From assembly GCA_963662965.1 (NCBI GenBank), contig OY759970.1, positions 1,054,001 to 1,118,000 on the forward strand: DNA of 64,000 nucleotides, given 5' to 3'. A model generated the notes under the pieces. That model did no database searches, was not told the origin of the DNA, and worked only from the letters and a program-made list of their open reading frames with translations. The DNA is from DTWD01 sp963662965. GTDB taxonomy: Bacteria; Acidobacteriota; Vicinamibacteria; Vicinamibacterales; UBA8438. Position numbers and translations under genes: made by a program. Below are positions 25,391-33,452 of this stretch, piece by piece. The first letter of the stretch is position 1. Each line of letters starts with the position of its first letter.

Positions 25391-25397
25391 CAACGCC

Positions 25398-26015
25398 ATG
25401 AAAGGTAAACACAGAACGCCAATTCCCAGGTCACCGGCGCGTAAGCGGATGCCGCGGTCCAAGCCAGCCCCGCCACGTGCGAAGGGGGAAATCGAGCGTC
25501 TTGCGGTGCGGCGTTGTGCGGCGATGAAGTATCGGTTGGCCGGTGCGAGCTACCGAACGATCGCGGAGAAGCTGACCGAGGAACGGGCGCAGGCGTACGC
25601 CGACGAGCACGGTGTGAGCGTCGAACGGGCCATGAAGAAGATCCCGCACGTCTCGGTCCGCACGGTCTGGGATGACGTGACCGCCGAATACGAGGAACTG
25701 CGGCGCGAGACGGAGGTGAATCGCGCGGACTCGATGGCGCTTCAGAACGCCCGGTTGGATCAGGTGTTCTCAAAGGCGCTGTCGCTATTCTCGAAGGGCG
25801 ACGTGCCGGCTGGTCGACTGGCTGTCGTGACGATGGTGCGCCGGGCGAAGCTGAACGGTCTGGACGCACCGACGAAGATCGCGCCGACGGACCCGACAGG
25901 CGAGCAGCCGGTCGACACCGGCGCAATTCCAGTCAACAGTCTGAGTGAAGACACGCTCCGTCGCGTGCTGCGCGAAATCAAGTCGAGGGAGAAGGATGAA
26001 AGTTCTATGGTTTAG
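25398..26015 (+). CDS. HTH-containing phage-type protein (terminase small subunit-like)
   Basis: The 205-residue protein has a basic N-terminal tail (residues 1-30), then MKYRLAGASYRTIAEKLTEER. This reads as a helix-turn-helix (Y..IA..L) typical of DNA-recognition domains at the start of terminase small subunits and similar proteins. A helical middle (LQNARLDQVFSKALSLFSKG) and NGLDAPTKIA follow, the L.GL.AP.K pattern seen in phage terminase-associated proteins. Its 5' region is repeated in decayed form at 28535. It overlaps the next small frame. Confidence 0.55.
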   Translation: MKGKHRTPIPRSPARKRMPRSKPAPPRAKGEIERLAVRRCAAMKYRLAGASYRTIAEKLTEERAQAYADEHGVSVERAMKKIPHVSVRTVWDDVTAEYEELRRETEVNRADSMALQNARLDQVFSKALSLFSKGDVPAGRLAVVTMVRRAKLNGLDAPTKIAPTDPTGEQPVDTGAIPVNSLSEDTLRRVLREIKSREKDESSMV

Positions 26016-26103
26016 GCGCGGGTGCAACGACGTCGGAGCGCTCACCGCGTATGAATTGAAGTCTGGCAAGACGATGTATCAGGCGGATCGGCCCCGAATC
26101 TAG
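25996..26103 (+). CDS. Small hypothetical protein
   Basis: This 35-residue frame, MKVLWFRRGCNDVGAL, overlaps the preceding gene by 20 bp. It has AGGGAGAAGG immediately upstream. It is the end of the module and may itself be a truncated gene. Nothing in it identifies a function. Confidence 0.35.
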   Translation: MKVLWFRRGCNDVGALTAYELKSGKTMYQADRPRI

Positions 26104-26234
26104 GTGTTTGCACGAGGAAAACTGCCAGGAATCACAGGGTTTTGTGGAAATGCCAGCCCAAGGCGCTGAGCGGCCCTAGGGCGCGATTTACCAGCGGCGG
26201 ACGGAGGATGGGGTGCCAGGGCCAGCGTTCGCGC

Positions 26235-26414
26235 CCTAGCAGTCCGTGGTGAAAGTCCCACGTCGCACCGAGAGTCGTCGGGATCGACGCTGCGCCGGAC
26301 CCCTGCAAGGCGAGACGAGGGAGTATACCGGCAGCATTCGACCGAGGAACAACACAGTCAGGGCGGATGCAGCGCCAGCCGAATGCAGCGGGACTTCCAC
26401 CGCGGGCTGCTAGC
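26235..26414. repeat. Hairpin-flanked MITE-like repeat, copy 2
   Basis: The left arm CTAGCAGTCCGTGGTGAAAG (26236 on) pairs with the right arm ending CACCGCGGGCTGCTAG (26398-26413), with three mismatches, two of them G-T. The interior contains GAGGGAGTATACCGGCAGCA and CGAATGCAGCGGGAC, as in copies 1 and 4. It ends 12 bp before the flippase-like gene. Confidence 0.7.
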
Positions 26415-26425
26415 CGGCAAATCGC

Positions 26426-27493
26426 ATGCGTGGCTATCTTCGCACCGCCGTCGTCATCGGGCTCACCGTCGGGCTCCTGGCGTTTTTTCTCCGCAGCGCG
26501 GATCTGGCGTCGGTGTGGGCGCAGATCCGCCGCGCCAGACTCGACCTGGTCACCGCCGCGTTCGGGGCCGTGGCGGTGTCCTACGTGGTGCGGGTGCGAC
26601 GGTGGCAACGCCTGCTCGCCCCGATCGGTCGGGTGGGGTTCGCCCCGGCGGCGCGAGCGACGGCCATCGGGTTCGCCATTACGGCGGTGCTGCCGGGGCG
26701 GTTGGGCGAGGTCCTGCGGCCGTATCTGCTGGCGCGTCGCGAGCGGTTGAGCGCGAGCGCGGCGCTGGCGACGATCGTGTTGGAGCGTCTGCTGGACGTG
26801 ATTGCGGTGGCGTTCCTGTTTGGTGTCTTCCTGCTGTTCTTCAGCGGCGACCTGCAGCAGACCGACCCGCAGGTGCTGACCGCGCTCACGGTGGGCGGGC
26901 TCGTCGCGGCGATCGGCGCGACAACGGTGCTGGCGCTGATCGTGGTGGCGGCGTACGCGCCGGACCGTGTCGCTGGCGTCGTGGCGCAGGTTGAGCGCCG
27001 GTTACCGCAACGGGTCGGAGCGGCGGCGGGTCGCTTTATTATCAGGTTCAGCGCCGGTCTTGGCATCGCCCGTCAGCCGGGCCGCTTCATACGCGCCTTT
27101 GCCTGGTCGTTTCCCGTGTGGTTGTCTGTCTGCGTCTCGGCGTGGTGCGTGTGCCAGGCATTCGGGATTGCGCTGCCACCTGGCGGGTCGCTGCTGTTGA
27201 TGATGCTGATGGTGCTTGGGGTGTCGGTGCCGACGCCCGCCGGCGTCGGCGGATTCCACGCAGCCTTCCAGGTCGGTGTGACCAGCTTCTACGCCGCGCC
27301 GGTCGATGCGGCGGTCGGCGCGGCGCTGGTGCTGCACGCACTGTCGTTCGGGCCGGTGACGCTGCTCGGCATCGTCTGGATGGCGCGCGATGGGTTGACG
27401 CTCCGGAGCGCGGTGGACCTGGCGTCCTCGGGTGGGATGGCCAACGGGAGCGGAACGGAACCGGTCGGGGTCTCAGGGTCCGGTCAAGAATAG
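26426..27493 (+). CDS. Flippase-like multi-span membrane protein (UPF0104/LPG synthase TM family)
   Basis: This 355-residue protein has about eight hydrophobic spans. It carries the family landmarks SYVVRVRRWQRLL, GFAITAVLPGRLGEVLRPYLLARRE (GR.GE..RP), VLERLLDVIAV, and VPTPAGVGGFHAAFQVG (P.P.G.G..E-like, with H in place of E). Members include the membrane part of MprF and YbhN-type proteins that move lipids. No synthase domain is attached. It looks chromosomal in codon use but lies between two copies of a mobile module and between two hairpin repeats. Confidence 0.85.
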   Translation: MRGYLRTAVVIGLTVGLLAFFLRSADLASVWAQIRRARLDLVTAAFGAVAVSYVVRVRRWQRLLAPIGRVGFAPAARATAIGFAITAVLPGRLGEVLRPYLLARRERLSASAALATIVLERLLDVIAVAFLFGVFLLFFSGDLQQTDPQVLTALTVGGLVAAIGATTVLALIVVAAYAPDRVAGVVAQVERRLPQRVGAAAGRFIIRFSAGLGIARQPGRFIRAFAWSFPVWLSVCVSAWCVCQAFGIALPPGGSLLLMMLMVLGVSVPTPAGVGGFHAAFQVGVTSFYAAPVDAAVGAALVLHALSFGPVTLLGIVWMARDGLTLRSAVDLASSGGMANGSGTEPVGVSGSGQE

Positions 27494-27512
27494 GTTCGCA
27501 TCTTGTGGGCCG

Positions 27513-27600
27513 TCGAGATCGACGCTGCGCACGGCCCCAGCAAGGCGCGAGGAGGGAGCATGGAGGCAGTATTCGACCCCTGCAAGGAATGGTCTAGCGC
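27513..27600. repeat. Hairpin-family repeat, partial copy 3
   Basis: GATCGACGCTGCGC, GCAAGGCG, GAGGGAG and GGCAGTATTCGACC occur here in the same order as at 26273-26343 in copy 2, but the right half and a clear pairing arm are missing. It lies 20 bp after the flippase gene, so this gene is bracketed by family members. Confidence 0.5.
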
Positions 27601-27696
27601 CGGCCTCTACGGGATGGATCGGCGGCCGTCAACGTCGGGCTGACGGTCAGTGGTGCGCACGGCGCACTGACGGACGCGAAGAGAACCGTTGAGGTG

Positions 27697-27939
27697 ATGC
27701 GCGCCATGCCCGCGGCCCGGAAGAAGCGGAAGCGGAACCCGAACAAGTGTGCCCCGCACCGGTGGCTGTTGCCCAACCACGGGGCCGACGCCCTGACGTG
27801 CGAGAAGTGCGGGCGATATCTAAAGGCCGGTGACCAGGTGTACGGTGCGATGCCAAGCATCATCGCCAACATCGCCAACTTGCACAACGTGCCGGAAGCG
27901 GACGTTATACATCGCCTGAGTCACCCGGCGTGGAGCTAG
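27697..27939 (+). CDS. Small zinc-ribbon-like protein
   Basis: This protein of up to 80 residues has a basic N-terminus (PAARKKRKRNPNKCAPHRW) and CEKCGRYLKAGDQVYGAM, a CxxC knuckle, then IIANIANLHNVPEADVIHRL. A GTG three bases earlier is also possible. It precedes the decayed methyltransferase copy and probably belonged to that mobile module. No family is recognised. Confidence 0.5.
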   Translation: MRAMPAARKKRKRNPNKCAPHRWLLPNHGADALTCEKCGRYLKAGDQVYGAMPSIIANIANLHNVPEADVIHRLSHPAWS

Positions 27940-28160
27940 TCAGAAGGCGATTACAGCCGTCCTGCACGGGTCAGGCCGGCCCGCTTGTAGCCGATGACTT
28001 TCGCCGTGCCACGTCGTCGTAATCGGCCCTGGCGCAGCTCCGCGAACAGGCCGAGACGTGGCTCCGATTCTGGACTGGCTGCGGGTCAATCAGCCCGAGG
28101 CGCTGCGGGTGTTTCGTTGAAGTGAATCCGGCCCGTTTCTCCCCGTTCGGTGTCGGAGAG

Positions 28161-28332
28161 CACGACGTCTTACCGTCAACGGTAACGGCCGGCAAGACGA
28201 ACCCTGACGACATTTGAGCAGGAGGGGCGTCGTGTCTACGCCATCGATATCGACCCCGCTTACGTCGATGTGACGGTCAAGCGGTGGGAAGATTTCACCG
28301 GCCAGAAAGCCAACAAAACCAAAGGAGGGTGA
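28161..28332 (+). pseudogene. Remnant of a second ParB/methyltransferase gene with internal deletion
   Basis: HDVLPSTVTAGKTNPDDI (28161-28214) corresponds to residues 74-90 of the intact methyltransferase at 23951-24967. The sequence then jumps to EQEGRRVYAIDIDPAYVDVT, which matches its last ~38 residues. About 210 codons carrying the DPPY and FVGSGTT motifs are deleted, and the junction changes frame. The tail ends KTKGG* just before the next small gene, as in the intact copy. It is a clear relic of a duplicated module. Confidence 0.85.
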
Positions 28333-28333
28333 C

Positions 28334-28510
28334 ATGAACTTACTGGAGCAGAAGCTAAACCCGGCTGACCTGGACGCGATCAAGACCCTGGTCGACTCGG
28401 ATGCGACGATGGAGGAATTGACACAGGCGGCTACGTGGCACGCCTTGCACGCGCGGGTGCAACGGATGGAAGCGGCGTTGATCCGCCGCGACACCAGTTC
28501 GCAGGCCTAA
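28334..28510 (+). CDS. Small helical protein of the second module
   Basis: This 58-residue protein MNLLEQKLNPADLDAIKTLV is almost entirely helical (AATWHALHARVQRMEAALIR). It has AAAGGAGGGTGAC just upstream and starts one base after the methyltransferase remnant stop. It is still open, though the genes on each side are broken. The function is unknown. Confidence 0.5.
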   Translation: MNLLEQKLNPADLDAIKTLVDSDATMEELTQAATWHALHARVQRMEAALIRRDTSSQA

Positions 28511-28534
28511 AAGCCAGCTGGAAGCGGAAACGCC

Positions 28535-28777
28535 ATGGCGAGGAAACATCGCACGGTTCCCAGACCACCCTCTCGGAAGCGCACGGCGTCTGCCCGGCCG
28601 GTTCCGCCAAGGCGATGGAGGAATTGACGGCGTCTGCCCGGCCGGTTCCGCCCAAGGGGGAAGAGGAAGGCACCGCTGTGCGCCGTGTAGCGGCCATGAA
28701 ATACCGTCTGGCGGGGGCGACTTACCGCGTCATCGCGGAGAAGCTGACGGAAGAGCGGGCGCAGGCGGACGCGGACG
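28535..28777 (+). pseudogene. Decayed copy of the HTH-containing phage-type gene
   Basis: MARKHRTVPRPPSRKRTASA parallels the basic tail of the gene at 25398, and MKYRLAGATYRVIAEKLTEERAQA parallels its HTH. A 26-bp sequence repeated at 28583 and 28627 (44-bp offset) throws the two parts into different frames. The copy stops at QADADE, where the frame joins a RepA-like segment. Confidence 0.8.
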
Positions 28778-29038
28778 AGCTGGCTCACCTATCGCACGTT
28801 CGCGCTCAAGCGCCCGCTACGGCTTGCGTGGCGGCAGATGTACCGGCAGTTCGGCGTGGACCCGGCCAAGGCGGGCGAGGCAACCACCGTGCAAAACTTC
28901 CGCAAGGACTGTTTGCGCGAACTGAAGAAAATCAAGATGGCCTGGCCGGACCTGCACTACCAGACGGTCAAGGGGGCGCTGCTGCTCTCCCCCTCGCCGC
29001 TGGCGATCGCGCCGTCACAATTGCGGCTCGTGGAATAG
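28778..29038 (+). pseudogene. RepA-like (replication initiator protein A) C-terminal fragment
   Basis: The frame reads SWLTYRTFALKRPLRLAWRQ, MYRQFGVD, NFRKDCLRELKKIKMAWPD and KGALLLSPSPLAIAP. This matches the last part of RPA-type plasmid initiators (R.P..I.W..L..QFG ... F...L..L...P......GL.L.PS.P). It is fused at 28777/28778 to the decayed HTH gene, with no start of its own. It implies that a plasmid-like element once formed part of the island. Confidence 0.6.
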
Positions 29039-29104
29039 TCTCAGGTCCTCGTGTATCCACTCGAGGCTGCACTTGTGCATGGCGGTCGTGGGCCGGTGAG
29101 ATTT

Positions 29105-29566
29105 ATGACCCCCCGAATCGGTAAGAAATGGTGGCACTCCTGTATACCCAATCGGCTACAAGAACGCCGGCTGGTCTGGGCACTTAAACGGGAGATTGCT
29201 GCGTTGGAAGATGACTTCTCGACGCAATATGAAAATGCACGCAATCAAGGCCAGCAAGAGGAAGCCGTTATTGCCTGGCACCATAAGTCGGAAAGGCCAG
29301 AAGCCGAACTGGGAAAGATTGAGACCAACAAGCTCTTACGGCGCGCCGAAAGACGCGGTCTCGATTTATATGACGAGCAGAGCTGGTGGACGGACCATCC
29401 GAATCATCAGTCCGAGGCTCGGTTCCTGACCTACTCCGGCCGAGGTAAAGCGAAGCGCCTAATTCGAAACGATTTTCGTCAGTCGGCAATGTGGTGGATC
29501 ATGGCGCTTACTGGCCTCGGAGGAACAGTAATCGGCATTCTTTCGTTGCTCAACTCCAACCGATGA
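29105..29566 (+). CDS. Hypothetical protein with coiled coil and C-terminal membrane anchor
   Basis: From the ATG at 29105 (upstream frame to 29051 also open) the protein has 153 residues. A long charged helix spans about 20-75 (RRLVWALKREIAALEDDFST), then YDEQSWWTDHPNHQSEARFL and one C-terminal span (WWIMALTGLGGTVIGILSLL). The base composition is lower in GC than the flanks, suggesting transfer. It ends 3 bp before the next gene. The layout, a soluble domain plus tail anchor, is known from small defence and stress genes, but no family is recognised. Confidence 0.5.
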   Translation: MTPRIGKKWWHSCIPNRLQERRLVWALKREIAALEDDFSTQYENARNQGQQEEAVIAWHHKSERPEAELGKIETNKLLRRAERRGLDLYDEQSWWTDHPNHQSEARFLTYSGRGKAKRLIRNDFRQSAMWWIMALTGLGGTVIGILSLLNSNR

Positions 29567-29569
29567 CCG

Positions 29570-29824
29570 ATGGCATTTGATGACGTAAGAACTGAGTACC
29601 ACTTGACGCCGGATGGGTGGGTGAAGGGCACTTGTCGGTACTTTGGGAGCTCCAAAAACGAAGTGGAGCGACCTCATAACACCGTGGAAACATGGGAGAA
29701 TCGCCTTTACCAGCGGTCGGGGTGGTCGCCGGAGGAAATCAGTGCAGAGATGATCTGGCACAACGCGTCTGTGCCAGAGGCTGAACGAGAGGCGCTTAGG
29801 GCTAGGTTTACCCGCCCGTTCTGA
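29570..29824 (+). CDS. Hypothetical protein partnered with the anchor protein
   Basis: This 84-residue protein starts MAFDDVRTEYHLTPDGWVKG and has W-rich TWENRLYQRSGWSPEEISAE, with the C-terminal half helical and acidic. It follows the anchor protein gene by 3 bp and shares its AT-richer codon use, so the two form a probable two-gene operon. No motif is recognised. No start besides 29570 keeps the frame. Confidence 0.5.
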   Translation: MAFDDVRTEYHLTPDGWVKGTCRYFGSSKNEVERPHNTVETWENRLYQRSGWSPEEISAEMIWHNASVPEAEREALRARFTRPF

Positions 29825-29962
29825 CGGCTCGCCCGGGCGTTGAATAACCCGTCAGCCGCCTCGTATCGGGCTCGATGATGCCCCGTGTGCGCGACCGCGG
29901 GTCCGGGCTCCCTTGCTGGCCGTCGGACGCCGATAGGCGGCTCCTGGGGCCGCTCAGCGCCG

Positions 29963-30364
29963 TCACCGATGACGGTGCCACGGCGCGCGACCTCCGGTCC
30001 TTGGTTTTCCACAAAAGGCGAGCCCGTCCGCGCGCAGCGGGGCGGCCTGGCCCCGGCCCCGGTCGGCGGCCGTGCGCCGGTAGCCGCCCAACACGCGGGC
30101 GGTGCGTTCCCCGGCGGGGGCCGGCTGGCCGGCGAGCTTGGCCCGAAACCGGACGGCGGCGACGACGAGGGCGGCGGTGGCGGGCGCGCGGCCCGCCTCG
30201 AAGAGCTCGCCGAGGTAGGCGGCGAGCCGGGCGTCGGTGAGCGGGGCGGCCCCGCGCCAGGGCTGCGTCTGCGCCACGACCACGGCTCGAACTACCTGGC
30301 TGACGATGTCCAACAGGAGGTCGCGTTCTTCGGGATTGAATCTATAGGAAGTACAAAAACTCAT
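29963..30364 (-). pseudogene. Tyrosine recombinase N-terminal (SAM-like) fragment
   Basis: The frame contains LTDARLAAYLGELFEAGRAP, ATAALVVAAVRFRAKLAGQP, GERTARVLGGYRRTAADRGR and GQAAPLRADGL, the core-binding domain of an integrase (AYL..L...G.A..T.......R..H...G). It then enters unrelated codons, and the catalytic domain is absent. Frames below 29963 hold nothing recognisable. It is a relic of an older integration in the island. Confidence 0.65.
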
Positions 30365-30608
30365 TTCCCGGTGGGCTCAGTCCCGAGTCGGGCATAGTCG
30401 TCCAGGCGCGGAGAAGGATGCGAGTGTCGCCCGCTCCGATGCCTCCGGCGACGATCTTCAACGGCTTCGAAGCTTACGCGGAGTGTGCGGGACGAGCCGC
30501 CCGGCCAGGGGGCGTCAAGTCTCAGGAGGCTAAGGGATCGGAGACCGCGGGGGAGGCGTTCTCGCGCGTGGACAGCAAAACAGTTTAAAGAAGGGCGAAG
30601 ACGGTCGG

Positions 30609-31730
30609 TCAGTTCGCGGCGAGGGCTGGTTGTGCAGGTGGCACGCGGCGAGCCCAGCGCATCCGCCGGCCGTTCCGGTCCACCAGCGGGTCGACGCCAA
30701 AGCATTTCTGCATCGACGTCGCCCAGCGCAGCCGCCTGGGCTTTCCCAGCCGTTCCTGCCCGAGCAACGCGAACACCGCATCGTGTGTCTGGCACTTCAC
30801 ACGAGGCGCGAGCAGCCCGAAGTAGCGCACGTTGTGCCGGTAGCGGTCGGGCACGTGGTCGGCGAGCGTGGCCAGGAACTCCGCCGGCGTGTAGGTGGTC
30901 TCGACGGTGCGTTTCGAGCGCGTGTCCTTCGTCACAAACCGGATTTCTTGACGGCTGATCGTCCGGAACCGGTGCTGCGCGATGGGCGGCCGTCTGGCAT
31001 AGCGGCCCGCGTACCCCAGGAACTGCTTCTTGCTGCGGAACCGCTTGACGTCGATGTTCCACCACCGTTCGTACTGGGCAGTCAGTAGCCGCAGCAGCTC
31101 GCTGCGAGACATGTCCGTGTCCAGGACACCGGCCCGCGCGGCTTCCCTCAGTAACGTGATGACGGCGTAGCGCCACATCGGCATCAGTGCCTTCCGGTCG
31201 AGCCGGACGCGGGCGCACCATTGTGTGCCGTCCTCGCGGAGGCCGCCTTCGGACACCAGGATGTGCAGGTGGCAGTTGAAGTTCAGATGTCGGCCGAACG
31301 TATGCGGGATGACCACGATCATCAGCCGAATGCCGTACTTTTGCCGCGCCCATTGCTGCAGCACCTGCGCGCCCAAAACGGGAAGGTCGTGCAGGAGATG
31401 CCGGTTCCGCTGGAACAGCGGCCAGAGCACATCTGGCATGGTCAGGCAGACGTGGGCGTAGGGGACGTCGGGTAACTCCCGCCACTGGTCGCGCTGCCAC
31501 GCGCGGGTCGCCTGATACCCGCAACTGGGACAGGCCCGTGATTTACAGGTGTGATACACAACTCGCTCTTCGGTGTCCGACGCGAAGACCTCCGCGCCGA
31601 GGGCCTCGGTGCCGCAGGCGACCACCTTGGCAAACGCCTCCCGCGCCTCGGGGCGAGTATCGTCACGATCCCACTCGTCCCGATGCATCTCCAGGACGTC
31701 CCTAAGCGGTCGCGCGCCAGTCGGCGTCAT
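30609..31730 (-). CDS. IS91-family HUH transposase
   Basis: The ATG at 31730 overlaps the preceding stop (ATGA), giving 373 residues. The N-terminal zinc-binding part is CKSRACPSCGYQATRAWQRD, the single-strand nuclease HUH motif is NFNCHLHILVSEGG, and YAGRYARRPPIAQHR marks the region bearing the catalytic tyrosine(s). IS91 elements move by rolling-circle transposition, with one-ended copies that can carry along neighbouring DNA. It is last in a three-gene operon with a ParB-like and an HTH/zinc-ribbon gene, an arrangement not found in the classical IS91 unit. Confidence 0.9.
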   Translation of the reverse strand: MTPTGARPLRDVLEMHRDEWDRDDTRPEAREAFAKVVACGTEALGAEVFASDTEERVVYHTCKSRACPSCGYQATRAWQRDQWRELPDVPYAHVCLTMPDVLWPLFQRNRHLLHDLPVLGAQVLQQWARQKYGIRLMIVVIPHTFGRHLNFNCHLHILVSEGGLREDGTQWCARVRLDRKALMPMWRYAVITLLREAARAGVLDTDMSRSELLRLLTAQYERWWNIDVKRFRSKKQFLGYAGRYARRPPIAQHRFRTISRQEIRFVTKDTRSKRTVETTYTPAEFLATLADHVPDRYRHNVRYFGLLAPRVKCQTHDAVFALLGQERLGKPRRLRWATSMQKCFGVDPLVDRNGRRMRWARRVPPAQPALAAN

Positions 31731-32602
31731 CGGGTGGTTTCCTCCCGCAGATCGTCGAAGCACGCGCGCGTCACCACCACGGCTCGCCCAGGCACATCGA
31801 GGACCGCGACCGTGATGTCGTTCGCGTCGAGTCGCGCCAGTCCGCCGAGGACGGTGGCCGCCCCGTCGGGGAACCGCGCGGCCGCACCAGCGTCGGCGTG
31901 CGCTCTGACCAACCGTGCAATCGTCGTCTTGATGGCCCCTCGGTGCAGATGTTCCCAGAGGGCGTCGCGCTGTGCCTTCGGGCCGAGGGTGCGCCACTGC
32001 CAGGCTCGATGGATGCGCACCTCCCCCCGCACGAGCCGCTCCCGCACCTCCGGCACCACGGTGCCAAGCAGTTGCTTGACCTTGGTCACGTTGCCGGTCG
32101 CCACGCCGGCGACGCTCGCGATGGCCTTTCGTACGTCTCGGTGTTCGGCGTTCGTCACATTTGACGACAGCGCCGTGGCGGGTCTGGATCGAGGGCTGCG
32201 CTCCCTGAGGAAGGGTTCCAGCTCCAGGGCCATCACGATGCGGCAGAAGGCGTTCAGGCCCTCGGATGCCCGGTGCTGCTGGATCACGATCTGGAGGGCT
32301 TCCTCATCCGTCACGTCGTGCTCGAGACACGAGAGGCTCGGTTGCTGCCGGTCGAGTGCCACCTGCCACCGCGCATGCCCGTCGAGAATGGTGCCGTCGA
32401 TCGTCGTCAGGAGCGGCTCTCGGATCGGCCCGCGTTGCTGGGCCACGCGGCGCACGCGTGTCGCGGCGATCGGACCGCACAGCGCCTGATAGGTCGGATG
32501 GGGCCGCAACGTCGCCGTGGGTCGATCCACCAGCCGACCGCCATCAGAGCCACGCTGGCCGTCAGCCGTCACGGGTCGTCTCCGAGTGGCGACCAGCCTC
32601 AT
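31727..32602 (-). CDS. ParB-like nuclease-domain protein coupled to the IS91 transposase
   Basis: From the ATG at 32602 (or the GTG at 32572, which overlaps the previous stop by 11 bp) the protein has about 290 residues. IDGTILDGHARWQVALDRQ is the ParB-N box (G..I.DGH.R...A); ITDEEA-like DVTDEEALQIVIQQHRASEG follows, the conserved ParB/Srx helix, and then a helical middle (ASVAGVATGNVTKVKQLL) that resembles the HTH used by ParB-like proteins. The C-terminal ~40 residues seem unique. Its stop overlaps the transposase start by 4 bp. A role in transposon partition, target choice or transposase control is inferred. Confidence 0.7.
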   Translation of the reverse strand: MRLVATRRRPVTADGQRGSDGGRLVDRPTATLRPHPTYQALCGPIAATRVRRVAQQRGPIREPLLTTIDGTILDGHARWQVALDRQQPSLSCLEHDVTDEEALQIVIQQHRASEGLNAFCRIVMALELEPFLRERSPRSRPATALSSNVTNAEHRDVRKAIASVAGVATGNVTKVKQLLGTVVPEVRERLVRGEVRIHRAWQWRTLGPKAQRDALWEHLHRGAIKTTIARLVRAHADAGAAARFPDGAATVLGGLARLDANDITVAVLDVPGRAVVVTRACFDDLREETTR

Positions 32603-33038
32603 ACGCCTCGCGGTCGGACCACTCGTGCAGGAGGCGAAAGAAGCCGGTGGCGTGACTCGCGATGCGGCGGGCATCCTCGGACGTGACCGCCCGGTGCATC
32701 AGGCATTCGCACTGAGGGCAGATGCCGATCAGGGTCCCCAAGGTCGCAGTCCGGGGCTGATATTCAGCCATGTTGCCGGCCGGCGCTCTAGGCGCGCGAC
32801 AGCGCACGCAGTAGAGTTCGCCAGGCGAACACGTCTGACGGTTCTTCAGCCGCCGTGCCTGAAGAAACGCGGCAAGCTCAGGGCCGAGAATCAGCATCGG
32901 CCGCCTGTCGTCACAGGTTGGCAGGCCCCGTTTGACCCATTCGTGTACGGTGTTGCGATGAACATGGAAGAGACTGGCGATCTCTTCCACCGTGTAGGTG
33001 CGGTGAGTCTTGAAGAGCCGATGATTGGGGTGTCGCAT
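32562..33038 (-). CDS. HTH plus zinc-ribbon DNA-binding protein of the IS91-type operon
   Basis: This 158-residue protein has an N-terminal MerR/excisionase-like helix-turn-helix (YTVEEIASLFHVHRNTVHEWVKRGLP) and a C-terminal zinc ribbon (CVRCRAP ... CPQCECL, CxxC pairs ~45 residues apart). It heads the operon with the ParB-like and HUH transposase genes and overlaps the ParB-like gene by 11-41 bp, depending on its start. A DNA-binding role at the element's ends is likely but not shown. Confidence 0.75.
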   Translation of the reverse strand: MRHPNHRLFKTHRTYTVEEIASLFHVHRNTVHEWVKRGLPTCDDRRPMLILGPELAAFLQARRLKNRQTCSPGELYCVRCRAPRAPAGNMAEYQPRTATLGTLIGICPQCECLMHRAVTSEDARRIASHATGFFRLLHEWSDREAYEAGRHSETTRDG

Positions 33039-33070
33039 GGCCTGAGAGGCGTTGAACTGCCAGGTCGGCG

Positions 33071-33340
33071 CTACCGGCCGCTGTACGCGGTCTGGCGTTC
33101 CGTTTCCAGAGTCACCACCAAGGCGCGGATTTCATCGTCGGATTTGCCGGCGATCCGCGCCGCGTTGAGGGCCGAGACTTCGCCGGCGGGCCAACCCACG
33201 GCGCGCGCACCAAGGCTCACAGGCTTGGGCCACAGCCCTTGGGTGATGCGGAGGTAGATCGTGGAGCGGGAATAGCCGGTTTCGGCCTGGACTTGCCTGC
33301 GCCGGAGAATCGTCAGTGTCGAGTGAGGGAACGGCGCCAT
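33071..33340 (-). CDS. AlpA-family regulator (excisionase-type)
   Basis: The ATG at 33340 has AAGGAG at ideal spacing (GAAGGAGCAACACATG), so the longer frame to 33385 is rejected. The 89-residue protein has ILRRRQVQAETGYSRSTIYLRI and GLWPKPVSLGARAVGWPAGE, the full AlpA pattern (R...V...TG.SR..IY.....G.FP.PV.LG.RAVGW...EV). AlpA proteins control integrase expression and excision in P4-like islands, and two integrase genes lie upstream on the same strand. It is one of the clearest island-control genes here. Confidence 0.88.
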   Translation of the reverse strand: MAPFPHSTLTILRRRQVQAETGYSRSTIYLRITQGLWPKPVSLGARAVGWPAGEVSALNAARIAGKSDDEIRALVVTLETERQTAYSGR

Positions 33341-33452
33341 GTGTTGCTCCTTCTGGAGCGTTCCCGGCCCATCCGGGAACGACATGACCTATTGAATCGG
33401 GGGGGCTGTGCGAGCAGTCGCAGTTGCGGAAACCACCTCCGTAGTTGCGGAA

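Noticed and set aside
26383..26994. 203-residue frame overlapping the flippase gene
   Set aside because: It starts in the repeat's right arm and shows Arg/Gly-rich shadow composition. The flippase frame has conserved motifs and membrane spans.
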